Origin: Limisphaerales bacterium
GTDB taxonomy: Bacteria; Verrucomicrobiota; Verrucomicrobiia; Limisphaerales; AAA164-E04
NCBI GenBank assembly: GCA_024761205.1
Contig: JAMASS010000004.1
Coordinates: forward strand, 310,001-374,000
Reading direction: 5' to 3'
Length of the DNA: 64,000 nucleotides
Both the position numbers and the translations under genes were made by a program. Of this stretch, positions 20,544 to 29,950 are shown one piece after another; within the stretch, counting starts at the first letter, position 1; each line of letters opens with the position of its first letter. The notes beneath the pieces are model-generated. The model had not been told where the DNA came from. It saw only the letters and a program-made list of their open reading frames with translations, and ran no database searches.

Positions 20544-21288
20544 CTAAACGTTACCAATCTTATCAAGATATTGCAATTGCCCGCCTTGCCATTCAAACAC
20601 AATCTGTCCATTCTTCCGTTTAATAGAAACAGCAGACTCCATTGCAATAGGAAACAAAGGAATCACTGGCGATGGTTGTGTAACTATGGGGAGTGGAATC
20701 ATTGGAGGTGGAGCAGGTTTTACGAAAGGAACGTCAATTGACGCGAAAGGAAAACCAAGTGTCGATACAAGTTCGAATTGCCCAAATACATTAAACGAAT
20801 ATAATTCAAATATTACCATACTCCATCCATTCGGGGAATGAACCCGGGTATTTTCTGCCACTGCTGGTCGGAAATAATTGTAAAACGGATTATTTGGAGC
20901 CATGGCTGAAACCAGATATTCAGTGTTAGGTTTGAAGAAAAGCAGGGATGCCATCCGATAAGTATAAAGTCCAGCGTCAAGAGGAGTGAAACCTCCAATT
21001 AGATTTCCCAAAAGAGTGTCTGAAGATGAAACAGAAAAAGTAAAACCCCTCGGTGAACCGATTACCTCACTCATCCTCAGTTTTATATTATTTAAAATAT
21101 AAGCATATGGATTAACTCCTGTCTTAATAATCACTCCGCCTAAATGTTCGAAACCTAAATAATTTTCCATAAATGAATATAGAGGAGAGTCGCTAATTTG
21201 ATTGCTTAAATTACTAAGGACAATATCAGCTTTTGCCCAGACGCATTGCCCAAATCAAGCCGCTAACAATGCAAATATATATCTGATT
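20544..21288 (-). pseudogene. Choice-of-anchor-like secreted protein, 5' end cut by IS
   Basis: The intact frame from the ATG at 21170 is 208 residues, but coding continues upstream in the same frame as WAKADIVLSNLSNQISDSPL, the typical mature start of choice-of-anchor-type extracellular proteins. Before that, the signal-peptide-like hydrophobic run (YICIVSGLIWAM) lies in a different frame, and it is cut off at the IS1595-like element's left end at 21289. The body has the expected beta-sandwich pattern (SSSDTLLGNLIGGFTPLDAG, LYTYRMASLLFFKPNTEYLV). The C-terminus (VSIKRKNGQIVFEWQGGQLQ) resembles the terminal beta module of PVC surface proteins. Start codon and signal peptide are lost, so no exported product is expected. 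The sequence is much more AT-rich than its neighbours, suggesting transfer. Confidence 0.65.
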
Positions 21289-21333
21289 GGGAATTACATA
21301 CTTGATGCCATAAGGGAAGGTTGTTTTCATAAA
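21289..21333 (+). repeat. Left terminal inverted repeat, IS copy 1
   Basis: Matches the reverse complement of 22751-22795 over about 45 bases with a few differences, both ends reading GGGA-TTACATACTTGATGCC. It is also related to the ends of the second element at 60826 and 63625. Confidence 0.85.
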
Positions 21334-21349
21334 AAAAGTCGACAAAGTG

Positions 21350-22143
21350 TTTTATTCGAAGAGGAGCGATGGAAACACGGCGTGGAGTGCCCCAAGTGCC
21401 ACGCCCAAAACAGGCCGCAGAACGGCGCACGCGCCCGGGCGTTTGGCATTGCCGGCGTTGCCGGAAGGATTTCACCGTGCGGATCGGCTCGGTGTTCGAG
21501 CGCGGCCATGTCTCCTTGCAAACATGGCCTTGCGCCGTCTATCTGCTGAACATGGGGCGCAAGGGTGTCTCTTCATGGCAGCTTTTCAGGGTCTTGGGAG
21601 TGACACCCAAGACGGCTTGGTTCCTGGCGCATTGGCGAGGCCTGTGAGGAGGCTAAAATTTACCTCGAAGGCGTCATTGAGATAGATGAAACCTACCTAG
21701 GCGGCAAGGACGCGGCCCGGCGGGCAAGATGCCCGTGGCGGGGATGCGGGAAAGAAACGGACGGGTCTTGCTATTCCCGGCGGAGAGGGTGAGCAAGCCC
21801 GCCATGTTCGCTCTCATCCGCCGCCGCGTGGCACCCCCATTTACACGGATGACTTCCCCTCTTACACGGGGCCGGAGAGGCTCTGGTATCGGCAGCGCCG
21901 GGTGAATCATTCCGTCCGGCAATATGCGGAAGGGCAGGTCCGCACCAAGGACATTGAGAGCGTTTGGGCCGTGTTGAAGCGGGGATTTTACGGCACCATT
22001 GGAGCTGCAGGCATTGCTCCCGGTATCTGAACGAGTTCGCCTGGCGCATCAATCAAAGTGTGAACACGGCTGAAGATTGGCTGGGCACGGTGTGTCGAGG
22101 GACTTTTGGCAAGCGGTTGACCGGGGCGATGCTCACCAAATAA
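21350..22143 (+). pseudogene. IS1595/ISXO2-family transposase, multiply frameshifted
   Basis: Order of pieces: a zinc-ribbon start (RWKHGVECPKCHAQ, then WHCRRCRKDFTVRIGSVFE), a helical middle (NMGRKGVSSWQLFRVLGVTP), EGVIEIDETYLGGKDAARR with the first catalytic Asp, then YTDDFPSYTGPERLW with the second Asp, and RTKDIESVWAVLKRGFYGT with the third acidic residue. These define the DDE core of the IS1595 family. At least four frameshifts separate them. Compared with copy 2, about 100 bases between the left repeat and codon 20 are missing, removing the start. It cannot make an active enzyme. Confidence 0.85.
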
Positions 22144-22187
22144 ATCACCACACCGACGACAAACGACAACACAAAAAAAACTGAACC

Positions 22188-22364
22188 ATGAGTGCCGATA
22201 TCGCAGAACAGATGAAGCGGACCTTGGGTGCTCTCTTCCGACAGTCGCCCAGGGGAAACACCGGTGCGCCAGCCAAAGCCCGCCAAGAGACGGGCTCGCT
22301 CACGAAGCAGCCCGTGCTGAGCAAAGGCATCGCCCCCTGGTATTTTGGAAGACTGAAGGGCTGA
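22188..22364 (+). CDS. Short cargo frame with MKRTLGALF start, 58 residues
   Basis: Starts MSADIAEQMKRTLGALFRQS and ends APWYFGRLKG. The first ~20 residues, and about 45 bases upstream of the ATG, match the start of the 265-residue cargo gene in the second element (MNQDIEERMKRTLGALFKQS). After roughly residue 22 the two proteins have nothing in common. It follows the transposase by 44 bases with an A-rich leader. It is either a complete small protein or a cargo gene cut short by recombination. Function unknown. Confidence 0.5.
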   Translation: MSADIAEQMKRTLGALFRQSPRGNTGAPAKARQETGSLTKQPVLSKGIAPWYFGRLKG

Positions 22365-22439
22365 CGGAAAACCTGAAAAACCAAGCACCTATGCCCCCCA
22401 TTCCTGACCAGCAGCATCGCATCCGCCGGAACTTAAACG

Positions 22440-22795
22440 AGCCGCTAAACCCTGCGCTATAGATAGGCGATGGCGGGGTAGAGAGGGAAGGCTACCTCCT
22501 GAGCGAGCCCATCCAACACACGCGCAAAGTCGTGGCCCAAGTCAAGAGCGCCCAACCCGCCGCTGACCAGATTCGGGCATTCTGCCACACCATCGGCAAA
22601 GAAAAAGCCGCCGCAAGGCATCCTCATCACCGTAGAGACCATCTCATCTCGGAGGGGCGTATTGAAGCAAAGATGAACCCGGCACCTTCCCCCATGAATA
22701 GACTCCCCCAACACCTATCCCCGTCTCCAAGCCTGGAGCATGAAAGAATACTTTATGAAAAAAGCCTCCCCTTGTGGCATCAAGTATGTAATCCC
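22440..22795 (+). pseudogene. Remnant of Mrr-like C-terminal domain of a DNA methyltransferase
   Basis: A plus-strand frame reads LLSEPIQHTRKVVAQVKSAQ, then QIRAFCHTIGKEKA. One base out of frame it continues GILITVETISSRRGVL, and later TYPRLQAWSMKEYF just inside the right inverted repeat. This matches the order of the Mrr-like tail seen in some site-specific DNA methyltransferases (VQVKSG, IRDL-G---REKA, GVFITLE, YP-IQILTI-EL), which recognises or cleaves modified DNA in Mrr itself. The catalytic methyltransferase part is absent. The fragment lies within the IS repeats, so it is decayed cargo or DNA trapped by the element. Recognition is from motif order only. Confidence 0.5.
22751..22795 (-). 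repeat. Right terminal inverted repeat, IS copy 1
   Basis: Reverse complement of the left end, with one base missing near the tip and a handful of substitutions. Confidence 0.85.
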
Positions 22796-22851
22796 TTAAT
22801 TAAACTAAGCATCATGAGAACTCCCCTTGGTAGTGGCCAGGGAACAATACC

Positions 22852-22941
22852 AGGGAAACTCTGATTTAATCCTGAATTTTGCTGTTTTCGGTGATTTTTC
22901 CAGAGAAAACCAAATTTCCGGTTGTTAAGCAGAGTTTCCCT
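22852..22941. repeat. MITE-like 90-bp repeat, copy A
   Basis: Bounded by perfect 12-base inverted repeats (AGGGAAACTCTG / CAGAGTTTCCCT) and too short to encode a protein. An inverted copy of about 85 percent identity lies at 37950-38040. The stop codon (TAG) of the giant membrane-protein gene is formed at its right edge, so the repeat inserted at or trimmed that gene's end. Confidence 0.8.
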
Positions 22942-25900
22942 AGCTGCGTTGAATGAGTTTCTGCCTTAAGAACGTCACGGCGAATCCGCAGGCGGCGATG
23001 ATCACGATTAATACGGTGTTCGCCTGCGGTGACCTCGAACGGGCTTGAAGTCGCAAGGTGACATTATCCAAGGAATCGACTTGGACGCTTTTCAAGAACT
23101 TCAGCCGTTTTCCTTGCACTGGGAGGGTGACGTCAAAGCCGCGCGGTGCGGATGCGGTTTCGTCCTGTTGTTGGACGAGTCGGTTGGCGAGGCTCAGGAG
23201 GAGGTTCTCGTTCGACGGATCGGCTCGTCCGAGAACATTCTGAGCGGAAAGCTGCTGTTCGGGTGCTTCGGTGAAGAGATCGGCCTGGGCTCCGCTTTGC
23301 TTGTTCTGTTGCACCGTGATGCCAGCCATCGCCTGTCGGGTCTTCAGGGTTCTGAGTTGCACCCGAGCGTCTTCGTTGAAAGCGGCGTCATGTTGGGTGA
23401 GGTTGTAGGCGCCTTGGAAGGCATGGCGAGCCTCCACTTCGTTTCCTTGTTGCAGGAACCGATTGCCTCGTTCCAGCAGGGCTTCTGCTTCCTTTGTACG
23501 ATTTTGCCGGCGTGAGGTTTCATTGGTGAGGTAATCCTCAAGTTTGGCTAAGCGATGTGCGGCAACCGTGGCAGTCTCGGTCAGTTGTAGGTCGCCTTCC
23601 CAATCCTTGAGGTCCCATTGTTGATCGAGATAGACCGTCCAGGTCACCGAGTCCGCTGGAAGATCGAGGTTGATGCTTCTCAAGACGTTGTCGAGTTGGC
23701 CCGATGTCGTCTGGGCGGATGAATCTTGGATGTACACTTCGACCTGCGTGGGTTCGGAAGCATTAAAGTTATGACCAAAGGGGATTAGTAGGTTGTCGTT
23801 GTTGGTAAGTGCTGAGACGGTTTGTCCGTTGACCCGAGCAAACCAGAATTCGCTGTTCGAGGGTAAACTGACTTCGAGACTCCGTTTGCTACCGGGAGAG
23901 ATGGCGATGTCCGCCTTTGTGATGGTGCTCCCGTCCTGAGAGACAATGGTTGTCAAATCGAATTGGTTGATTTGGGCTGCCAGTGTTTGGGTGATTTGAT
24001 GTCGAGAGATGGTCACCGGGAGTTGAAAGTCCGGTGACACGGCTCGGAAACTGTATTCAACAGGCAGGCGATCGGGTAGATTTCGCCGAAGATGGCGCGG
24101 AACGTTGTGCCAGTCGGTCATGTAGAGCGAGGCGGGCAGCTGGGTGATGGTGGTCTGAAGTCGCCCCTGGGTCCGTAACGCGAGAAAGCTTCGCTGGAGA
24201 CTTGAATCGCTGAGGATCACACCTCGGATGGCGAACGGTGTCTGGTCGTCCAGAATGGTGGTTTGGTAGGTGATTGTCAGGCGATAGTTGCCGATAACAC
24301 GGCGTTGGAAACGGACCGTCCAGTCATCGCGGGATGTTTGTTGATTAGCGGAGGTGACCGAGTCGGCGATGTGCTCTCCTTCAAAGCGCACGTTGGTTGC
24401 TGTGTCCGGCAGGCTCAGATTTAGAGATTTGACGGCCGTGTTTTTGATCTGAAAATCGAGGAAGATAGTTGCATTCGCTTTGCCTTCCGTGAATTCGATG
24501 TCTTGGAGGGTGGCGACTTCGATCCAAGGGGCCACTTGCTCTACACTAAAGGCGAGGTTCCACTCGGCGTTCAAAAGATCGAAGGCTTGCGCGCCGTTTG
24601 TTTTAACGCCTCGGGCTCGCGGATCGAATTGCGAGACATTGTCGCGGGTGGTGGGCTGGAGCCGAACGCCCTGTTCGGGAACAATGAGCAGTTGGCCGCG
24701 TTGTCGATTGGATTCCTGGATAGTCACTTTTGGCGCCACCCAGTTGGCACTCGGCGAAATGCCCGGACCGGATAAGGTAAGTTCAAATTGTAGGGCGCCT
24801 AAGTACTTCCTCTTAAGATGAAGCGTGACGGTTCGGATGTTGTTGTGGACCGCCTGGGTCCAGTGACTTAATTGATTGCCGCTGACACTGTCGATGTTCA
24901 TCCCGGCCGGAAGGATGAAGCTGAGGTTGAAGATGCCGGCGCGGGAGATTTGAGCCTCAATGGTGGTCGCCAGTAACGTGCGGTCTTCTCCGATTGAAAG
25001 TCGCTCGTTGGTGGTTACGGTGATGTGGGGAGCGACTGGGATGAGGGCGAGTTCGAGGGATACGGTCGGCTCGTTGTAGCGAAACGCGCGCCGAATAGCT
25101 ACGTTGGGGAACTGCGCGCGGCACAGATCGAGGAGCGCCCGACGGAAATCTTGAGGATCAATCGGCACGAGTCCGGTCGTCACGGTGTTGCTGAGTTGCG
25201 CCTCGACGCCAGTGGCGATCCCGATGGTGCCCACTTGGCCGGAGGTGCTTTCAACGGTTGGAAAGGACAGGGTCGCAGTGTAAGGGAGCGGGCCGGTGAT
25301 CCATTGGCTCCGAATGCGAATCAAAAACGGTTGCGATTGTGGTTTGTTGAGGTCGATTTTTAATCGTCCGTTTTCCGGTTCAAAACGCCATTGAGAGAGG
25401 TCATTGGTGAGGACGCCGTTGATTGTCATCTGAGACGGTACGGCGACATTGATTTGTGAAACTTCACCTTGAGCGGGTCGAATAGCGATATCCTGGAATC
25501 CCTCGACGAGGCCGGAGCTGGGCACTAACAAGGTGTGAATCTCGGCGAAGTAGACCGGAGTTTCTTCGCTTCGGTTTCGTTGCCGGGGTTGCCACTCGAT
25601 TTCAATAGCGTTCGTTGGTTTAGGAATGACCGTCCAATAGCTGAACTTGTCATCCGGTGGTCGAGTCGGCGTGGTCGAGATTGCTTGGGGAGCTGTGAGA
25701 TCGGCGTTGGCTTCCGCGAGGGTGATGTCGATTCGGTTGATCAAACCGTACTGTGTTGGGAGTTGGAATCTCGCGGGGGTGTTCGTTTGATCTACTGGAA
25801 TCTGATAATCAAATTGCACCAATTGTAGTCCGTCTTGCAAGGCCATCAGGGTCTTGATCTGTGGTCCGGCGGCAGCGTCTGATAGCTTGGAAGTTGTAGC

Positions 25901-28900
25901 GTCGAACGACACTTGGGTGAGGACCCCCGGTGCGTGTAACAGAGGAATCCATTGTCCAGCACGGGCGTTCCAATGGACGGTCACCTTACCGGCGGCAAAC
26001 CCGTTTTCGATTGTGATCTGTTGCTCGACACGGTCGGGGATTTGGTGTTCATCTTGCCTGTGATTTTCGGCTGACACAGGCGTTGTGTGAGCCAGAAACA
26101 TCCCGGTAATCAGCAAGGGTGCTGCCGCGGAAATAGGCTCACGAGCTCGCCAAGCCGCTTGCATTCCGGGAATGACTAGGTGCCGAATTAGGAACGCGAT
26201 GATCACGAGTAATGAGATCGGTCCCCCGATGGGCCAGGAGAGCACGCCAAAGAGGCACAAGAGCCAAGCGGCAAGTTCGATGTAGGGGCGTTGGACTGCG
26301 GGTAGCTTGGCAGCTGAAAGTCCTAAGAGTAGGGCGGCGAGAAGAACGGGCCAGCCATAGGAGGCGATGTCACTGGCGATAAAATTAATCGGTCGATTTT
26401 CGATGACCGTGTAGGTCGTCTTGGTTGGCGATGTGAAGGAGGCATTGAATTCTAAATCTCCTTCCGTGGGCGGGAGATGATTCAGGGAATGGAGGGATAC
26501 CGAGATGGTTACGATCACGCTTATGAGCAATGCCAACGCACCTAAAGTGATTCCAGTGACGTGCCGCCATCTGAAGTCACAAATCTGTGGCTTGCGGCTC
26601 AGGTAGAAGATCACGATGGCTAGCACTAGCAATGCTAGGGCGAGGAGCAGTCTTGCTGCATTCCGGGGGTTTTGCGGTTCACGACTTCCCAGCAGTTGGC
26701 GCAGTTGCAGGAAGCCATTCGACGGTTGGCCGGAATTCATGGGAATGATGTTGCCTTCCAAAAATCGAAGCCGCTGCTGGGGAGCGGCTTCCATGTTCCA
26801 TTTCGAATAGAGCATGGGAACGGAGAGTTGGGGCAAGGTTACTCGAACCGGACTCGCTTCCTGCGAATTGGCGGCTATGCTGACTTCTACCCGGCGCAGT
26901 TCACCCGAGGGGGAATCGGCGCCAAGGGGGATTAGGCTCGTGTTATCGGCGGTGATGGGGATGACTTTCTTGTGGTCTACTGTCGCTGACCACAGTTGGC
27001 TGCCTGCGGGTAGGCTCAGCGCGAAGTGCGGAGAGCCGGTGGATTTGACGTAATACTTGGCGGTTGTCACGGTTTGCCCGTCTTGTGAAATCCGGGTCGT
27101 GATTTCCGCGCGGTCGACGATCTGTTTCACGGAATTTCCCTCATTTAGGGTGGACAGACCAAGATTGAGGGTGAAGGGGCGTTGGCTGTATTGGAAGACG
27201 GCGAGGACCGGGTGGCTGAGCAGGAGCCGGTGTTCGGGTGAGAGTTCTTCGGGAGCGAGTTCGATGAGTTGGGCAATTCCGTCTCTGCGGTCCATCTGAA
27301 TTTGGCGACTGCTCGATAGAATGATGGTTCCTTGTTCGGAAGTGGTGTTGAGTGGCGACGCTCCGGTGGCGTTGAGCCTGTCCGCTTCGTCTTGAAACGT
27401 TCGTTCATAGGAAACCAGAAGCGTGTAGGGGCCAATGATGGGTGACTGGAGAACAACGTCATAGCCGGTTTCGGTTTGGGTCCAGTTTCGGACTTCTTCT
27501 CCGGTGAACTCGATGTTTTGATACTCCGCGGGAATGTTAAATTGCAAGGTATCAACGGGCGCACCGGAGATGGCGAATTGAATGAGACTGCTGCCATAGA
27601 TCAGCCCGCTGCCGATGGTGTAAAGGTGAGTGCAGTCGGCCTGAAGCGCCTGCGGAATCGGGGTGGCGTTCAAGGCAATGCCCCAATCATTGTCGGTAAT
27701 GCGAAACGCCGCCTGAAGTCCCTCGGTTTGTTTTGGGAAATAAACGGTGGCGATCTCCGACACGCCATTGAACGTGTTGGGGGTCAGGCGGAAGCCTTGA
27801 ACCGAGGAAACGCCGATATGACCGCGGATTTGACGTGTTGCCTGCGGTGATAAATTGCTAAGGGTCCACAGGGTTCTGGCCAGCGTTTCATTTTTTTCGA
27901 GCCGTAGTCTGATTTGCTGTCGTCCGAATACCGGTTGGTTGAATTCCAGGCGAAGCTCCGACTTGCCGATGTTTTCCGTTTGGGTGATGAAGAAGTCCGC
28001 GAGTTGGTGGGAACTGACTTCGGCGATGACATAGTCGGAGGGGATGCCAACCACATATTCGCGAATGGGTGCTTCTCGAATCTCCAACTCGAAGTCCGCC
28101 TCGATACGCGTTCCATCGTGCCCCAAATGATACGCGAACAGGGCGGAGGCAGTGATTTCCGGTTGGATGTCATCGGCTTGAATGGTGAGTGAATAGTCAG
28201 TTGAGGAATGCCGGAACGCGAATCGTTGCGACGGATAAGCCTCTCTGAGTTCATTCTCAGAGTCTGCTTTTGTGTTGGGAGGAGAAACTCGGGAGAGCCC
28301 TGCGGTGGTGGTGTTGGCAAGCCGTACTGCTCCTTCATTTACGACTTCAATCATGCCATGGTGCCGCGTGCTGCCCAGCGGAGTGATGCGAATGGGCTGT
28401 GTCTCCAGGGGGAAAGGGCCGAGGGTTGAGAGTGTGGAAACTGTCAGACGGCAACTTTCCGTTTGGGGTCGGTTGAATCGAATGATCAGCTCTCGGGACT
28501 GGGGATCATCGGTGGGGTTGAGTTCCCACGATAGGATGTCGGTGCCAGTAACCGTAGTGATTTCGCCTTCACCCTCAACGGTCAGCTTGAGTGCATCCAA
28601 TTCTCCCTGCATCACGGTGACGACCGTGATGCAGCTCTGGCGCATCACCCCGGTGCCGATGCTGATGGTTGAGAGGGCCTCGGTGTTGTAGAACAGTTTC
28701 GATGATCGTTCTTCCTGAAGATTGCGCCAGGCGAAGACGGCTTCTCCATTTGCGGGCAGGAAGGTGTGGAAGCCATCATCCTTAGCTTCCACAAGTCCGC
28801 CATTTTCAAGATGAAATTCCGTCGCCTCTTCAAAGCCGGTCAGTGAAACTGGGAGAAGATTGGCTGTGGGCAGGTGGAAGGTCGCCCGCTTCCATCCATC

Positions 28901-29902
28901 GTTCTCGGTGATTTTTGCCCTGAATTCAAAAGTGATTGGGTAAGAGCCGGGTCTCTCGAGGTGGATTATGTAACCGTTCGGTTCCAGCGTGATGGAACAA
29001 TGCTCGGGCAAGGTGACTTCTGTGATGGCTGTTTGCCCGCCGAGCAGGAGATGGCTGGCGCCTCGAGGGTTCTTGGTGGTTGCGGTTGTGGTGACCCTAA
29101 ATTCTAGGGAGTGTTCAGTATATTGGCCTTCAGTCGCTACCTGGTTCATCACAACCCGGAGAGCATCCGGGTCCAAGAGGCGAACATGGACGGCGGCTCG
29201 GTAGTGAGTTCCAAGGAAACGGAATCCCCGGACGCTTTCGGTTAGGGTGGTCTGAGGTTCTGCTTCTAGGGGGCGCACCGGCGTCAGCCCGATGCTTTCC
29301 TTGAGATCGATTGCGAGGTCCGGTGTATGTCTGACTGTGATATCACCGCTTGCTAGAGCGGGGAATTCGAATTGCAGCCCGTGTAGGTCAAAATCGAAGG
29401 GCAGATCATCGATCTCGGTTTCGGTCTCGACCGCGACGCTTAGCGCGTCCGACTCAGCTTCAGATTCATCAAACTCAAGCACCAGTGATTCTTTGCTGTC
29501 TTCGGTTGACCGCACACTCCAACTCTTCAGACCGGTTCCGGTGACTCGGGTCGGCCACGACCTGCCGCTCAGTCCGAGGTTGATGGTGTCAAATTCTCCT
29601 TGGATTCGTTTGAGAGTGATCTTTGTGCGGCTGCGTAAGGTGTTGGAATCTACATGGATTTCTCTTTCGGCCTGAGAGGTGTAGAGGAGTCGGGCTTTGT
29701 CGTTATGTTTGTCGAGTAGGTCGGCGATGATGGTGAACTGGGCCTTGTCTTGGCTGATCTGTCCGGAAACCGCAATGTTGTCGGCCTCGACCGATTGTTG
29801 CGGGTTCTGAGCAAGCAGTGTCATGGCGAAAGTCGCTTCGAGCCAAGCGGCAATTGCCCGTTGTTTGAGTTGAGTTGAGAGAAACAGCCCGGTTGTTTGC
29901 AT
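22940..29902 (-). CDS. Giant membrane protein of unknown function, internally duplicated
   Basis: 2320 residues in one open frame. A signal-like hydrophobic region lies near the N-terminus. Residues to about 1060 are predicted beta-rich exported sequence. A block of membrane helices spans about 1080-1250, then a signal-peptide-like segment ending PVSAENH (about 1260-1285) starts a second beta-rich half. One membrane helix and a basic tail close the protein (VLIVIIAACGFAVTFLRQKL). The two halves share a module: RAEITTRISQDGQTVTTAKY with GSQLWSATV near 924-1003, and DLTTIVSQDGSTITKADIAI with NSEFWFARV near 1976-2060. It therefore looks like two tandem paralogous units fused in one gene. It lies 48 bases after the VWA gene, so the sigma factor, VWA protein and this protein are probably one transcript. 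The last codons meet a MITE-like repeat. Envelope location is inferred; no function is known to me. Confidence 0.85.
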   Translation of the reverse strand: MQTTGLFLSTQLKQRAIAAWLEATFAMTLLAQNPQQSVEADNIAVSGQISQDKAQFTIIADLLDKHNDKARLLYTSQAEREIHVDSNTLRSRTKITLKRIQGEFDTINLGLSGRSWPTRVTGTGLKSWSVRSTEDSKESLVLEFDESEAESDALSVAVETETEIDDLPFDFDLHGLQFEFPALASGDITVRHTPDLAIDLKESIGLTPVRPLEAEPQTTLTESVRGFRFLGTHYRAAVHVRLLDPDALRVVMNQVATEGQYTEHSLEFRVTTTATTKNPRGASHLLLGGQTAITEVTLPEHCSITLEPNGYIIHLERPGSYPITFEFRAKITENDGWKRATFHLPTANLLPVSLTGFEEATEFHLENGGLVEAKDDGFHTFLPANGEAVFAWRNLQEERSSKLFYNTEALSTISIGTGVMRQSCITVVTVMQGELDALKLTVEGEGEITTVTGTDILSWELNPTDDPQSRELIIRFNRPQTESCRLTVSTLSTLGPFPLETQPIRITPLGSTRHHGMIEVVNEGAVRLANTTTAGLSRVSPPNTKADSENELREAYPSQRFAFRHSSTDYSLTIQADDIQPEITASALFAYHLGHDGTRIEADFELEIREAPIREYVVGIPSDYVIAEVSSHQLADFFITQTENIGKSELRLEFNQPVFGRQQIRLRLEKNETLARTLWTLSNLSPQATRQIRGHIGVSSVQGFRLTPNTFNGVSEIATVYFPKQTEGLQAAFRITDNDWGIALNATPIPQALQADCTHLYTIGSGLIYGSSLIQFAISGAPVDTLQFNIPAEYQNIEFTGEEVRNWTQTETGYDVVLQSPIIGPYTLLVSYERTFQDEADRLNATGASPLNTTSEQGTIILSSSRQIQMDRRDGIAQLIELAPEELSPEHRLLLSHPVLAVFQYSQRPFTLNLGLSTLNEGNSVKQIVDRAEITTRISQDGQTVTTAKYYVKSTGSPHFALSLPAGSQLWSATVDHKKVIPITADNTSLIPLGADSPSGELRRVEVSIAANSQEASPVRVTLPQLSVPMLYSKWNMEAAPQQRLRFLEGNIIPMNSGQPSNGFLQLRQLLGSREPQNPRNAARLLLALALLVLAIVIFYLSRKPQICDFRWRHVTGITLGALALLISVIVTISVSLHSLNHLPPTEGDLEFNASFTSPTKTTYTVIENRPINFIASDIASYGWPVLLAALLLGLSAAKLPAVQRPYIELAAWLLCLFGVLSWPIGGPISLLVIIAFLIRHLVIPGMQAAWRAREPISAAAPLLITGMFLAHTTPVSAENHRQDEHQIPDRVEQQITIENGFAAGKVTVHWNARAGQWIPLLHAPGVLTQVSFDATTSKLSDAAAGPQIKTLMALQDGLQLVQFDYQIPVDQTNTPARFQLPTQYGLINRIDITLAEANADLTAPQAISTTPTRPPDDKFSYWTVIPKPTNAIEIEWQPRQRNRSEETPVYFAEIHTLLVPSSGLVEGFQDIAIRPAQGEVSQINVAVPSQMTINGVLTNDLSQWRFEPENGRLKIDLNKPQSQPFLIRIRSQWITGPLPYTATLSFPTVESTSGQVGTIGIATGVEAQLSNTVTTGLVPIDPQDFRRALLDLCRAQFPNVAIRRAFRYNEPTVSLELALIPVAPHITVTTNERLSIGEDRTLLATTIEAQISRAGIFNLSFILPAGMNIDSVSGNQLSHWTQAVHNNIRTVTLHLKRKYLGALQFELTLSGPGISPSANWVAPKVTIQESNRQRGQLLIVPEQGVRLQPTTRDNVSQFDPRARGVKTNGAQAFDLLNAEWNLAFSVEQVAPWIEVATLQDIEFTEGKANATIFLDFQIKNTAVKSLNLSLPDTATNVRFEGEHIADSVTSANQQTSRDDWTVRFQRRVIGNYRLTITYQTTILDDQTPFAIRGVILSDSSLQRSFLALRTQGRLQTTITQLPASLYMTDWHNVPRHLRRNLPDRLPVEYSFRAVSPDFQLPVTISRHQITQTLAAQINQFDLTTIVSQDGSTITKADIAISPGSKRSLEVSLPSNSEFWFARVNGQTVSALTNNDNLLIPFGHNFNASEPTQVEVYIQDSSAQTTSGQLDNVLRSINLDLPADSVTWTVYLDQQWDLKDWEGDLQLTETATVAAHRLAKLEDYLTNETSRRQNRTKEAEALLERGNRFLQQGNEVEARHAFQGAYNLTQHDAAFNEDARVQLRTLKTRQAMAGITVQQNKQSGAQADLFTEAPEQQLSAQNVLGRADPSNENLLLSLANRLVQQQDETASAPRGFDVTLPVQGKRLKFLKSVQVDSLDNVTLRLQARSRSPQANTVLIVIIAACGFAVTFLRQKLIQRS

Positions 29903-29950
29903 GGTGCTTCCTAAAGAGTTTTCGTTGATAAAATGGGATCCGAGCTTGGG

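Larger units (their letters stand above)
21289..22795 (+). mobile_element. IS1595-like element, copy 1, with cargo remnants
   Basis: About 1.5 kb bounded by imperfect inverted repeats beginning GGGAATTACATACTTGATGC on the left; the reverse complement of the right end begins GGGATTACATACTTGATGCC. It carries, in order, a broken IS1595/ISXO2-type transposase, a 58-codon frame sharing its first ~20 codons with the cargo gene of copy 2, and a decayed Mrr-like methyltransferase tail running into the right repeat. No target duplication is evident (left flank ATCTGATT, right flank TTAATTAA). Its left end interrupts the signal-peptide region of the choice-of-anchor-like gene. The copy is inactive. Confidence 0.85.
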
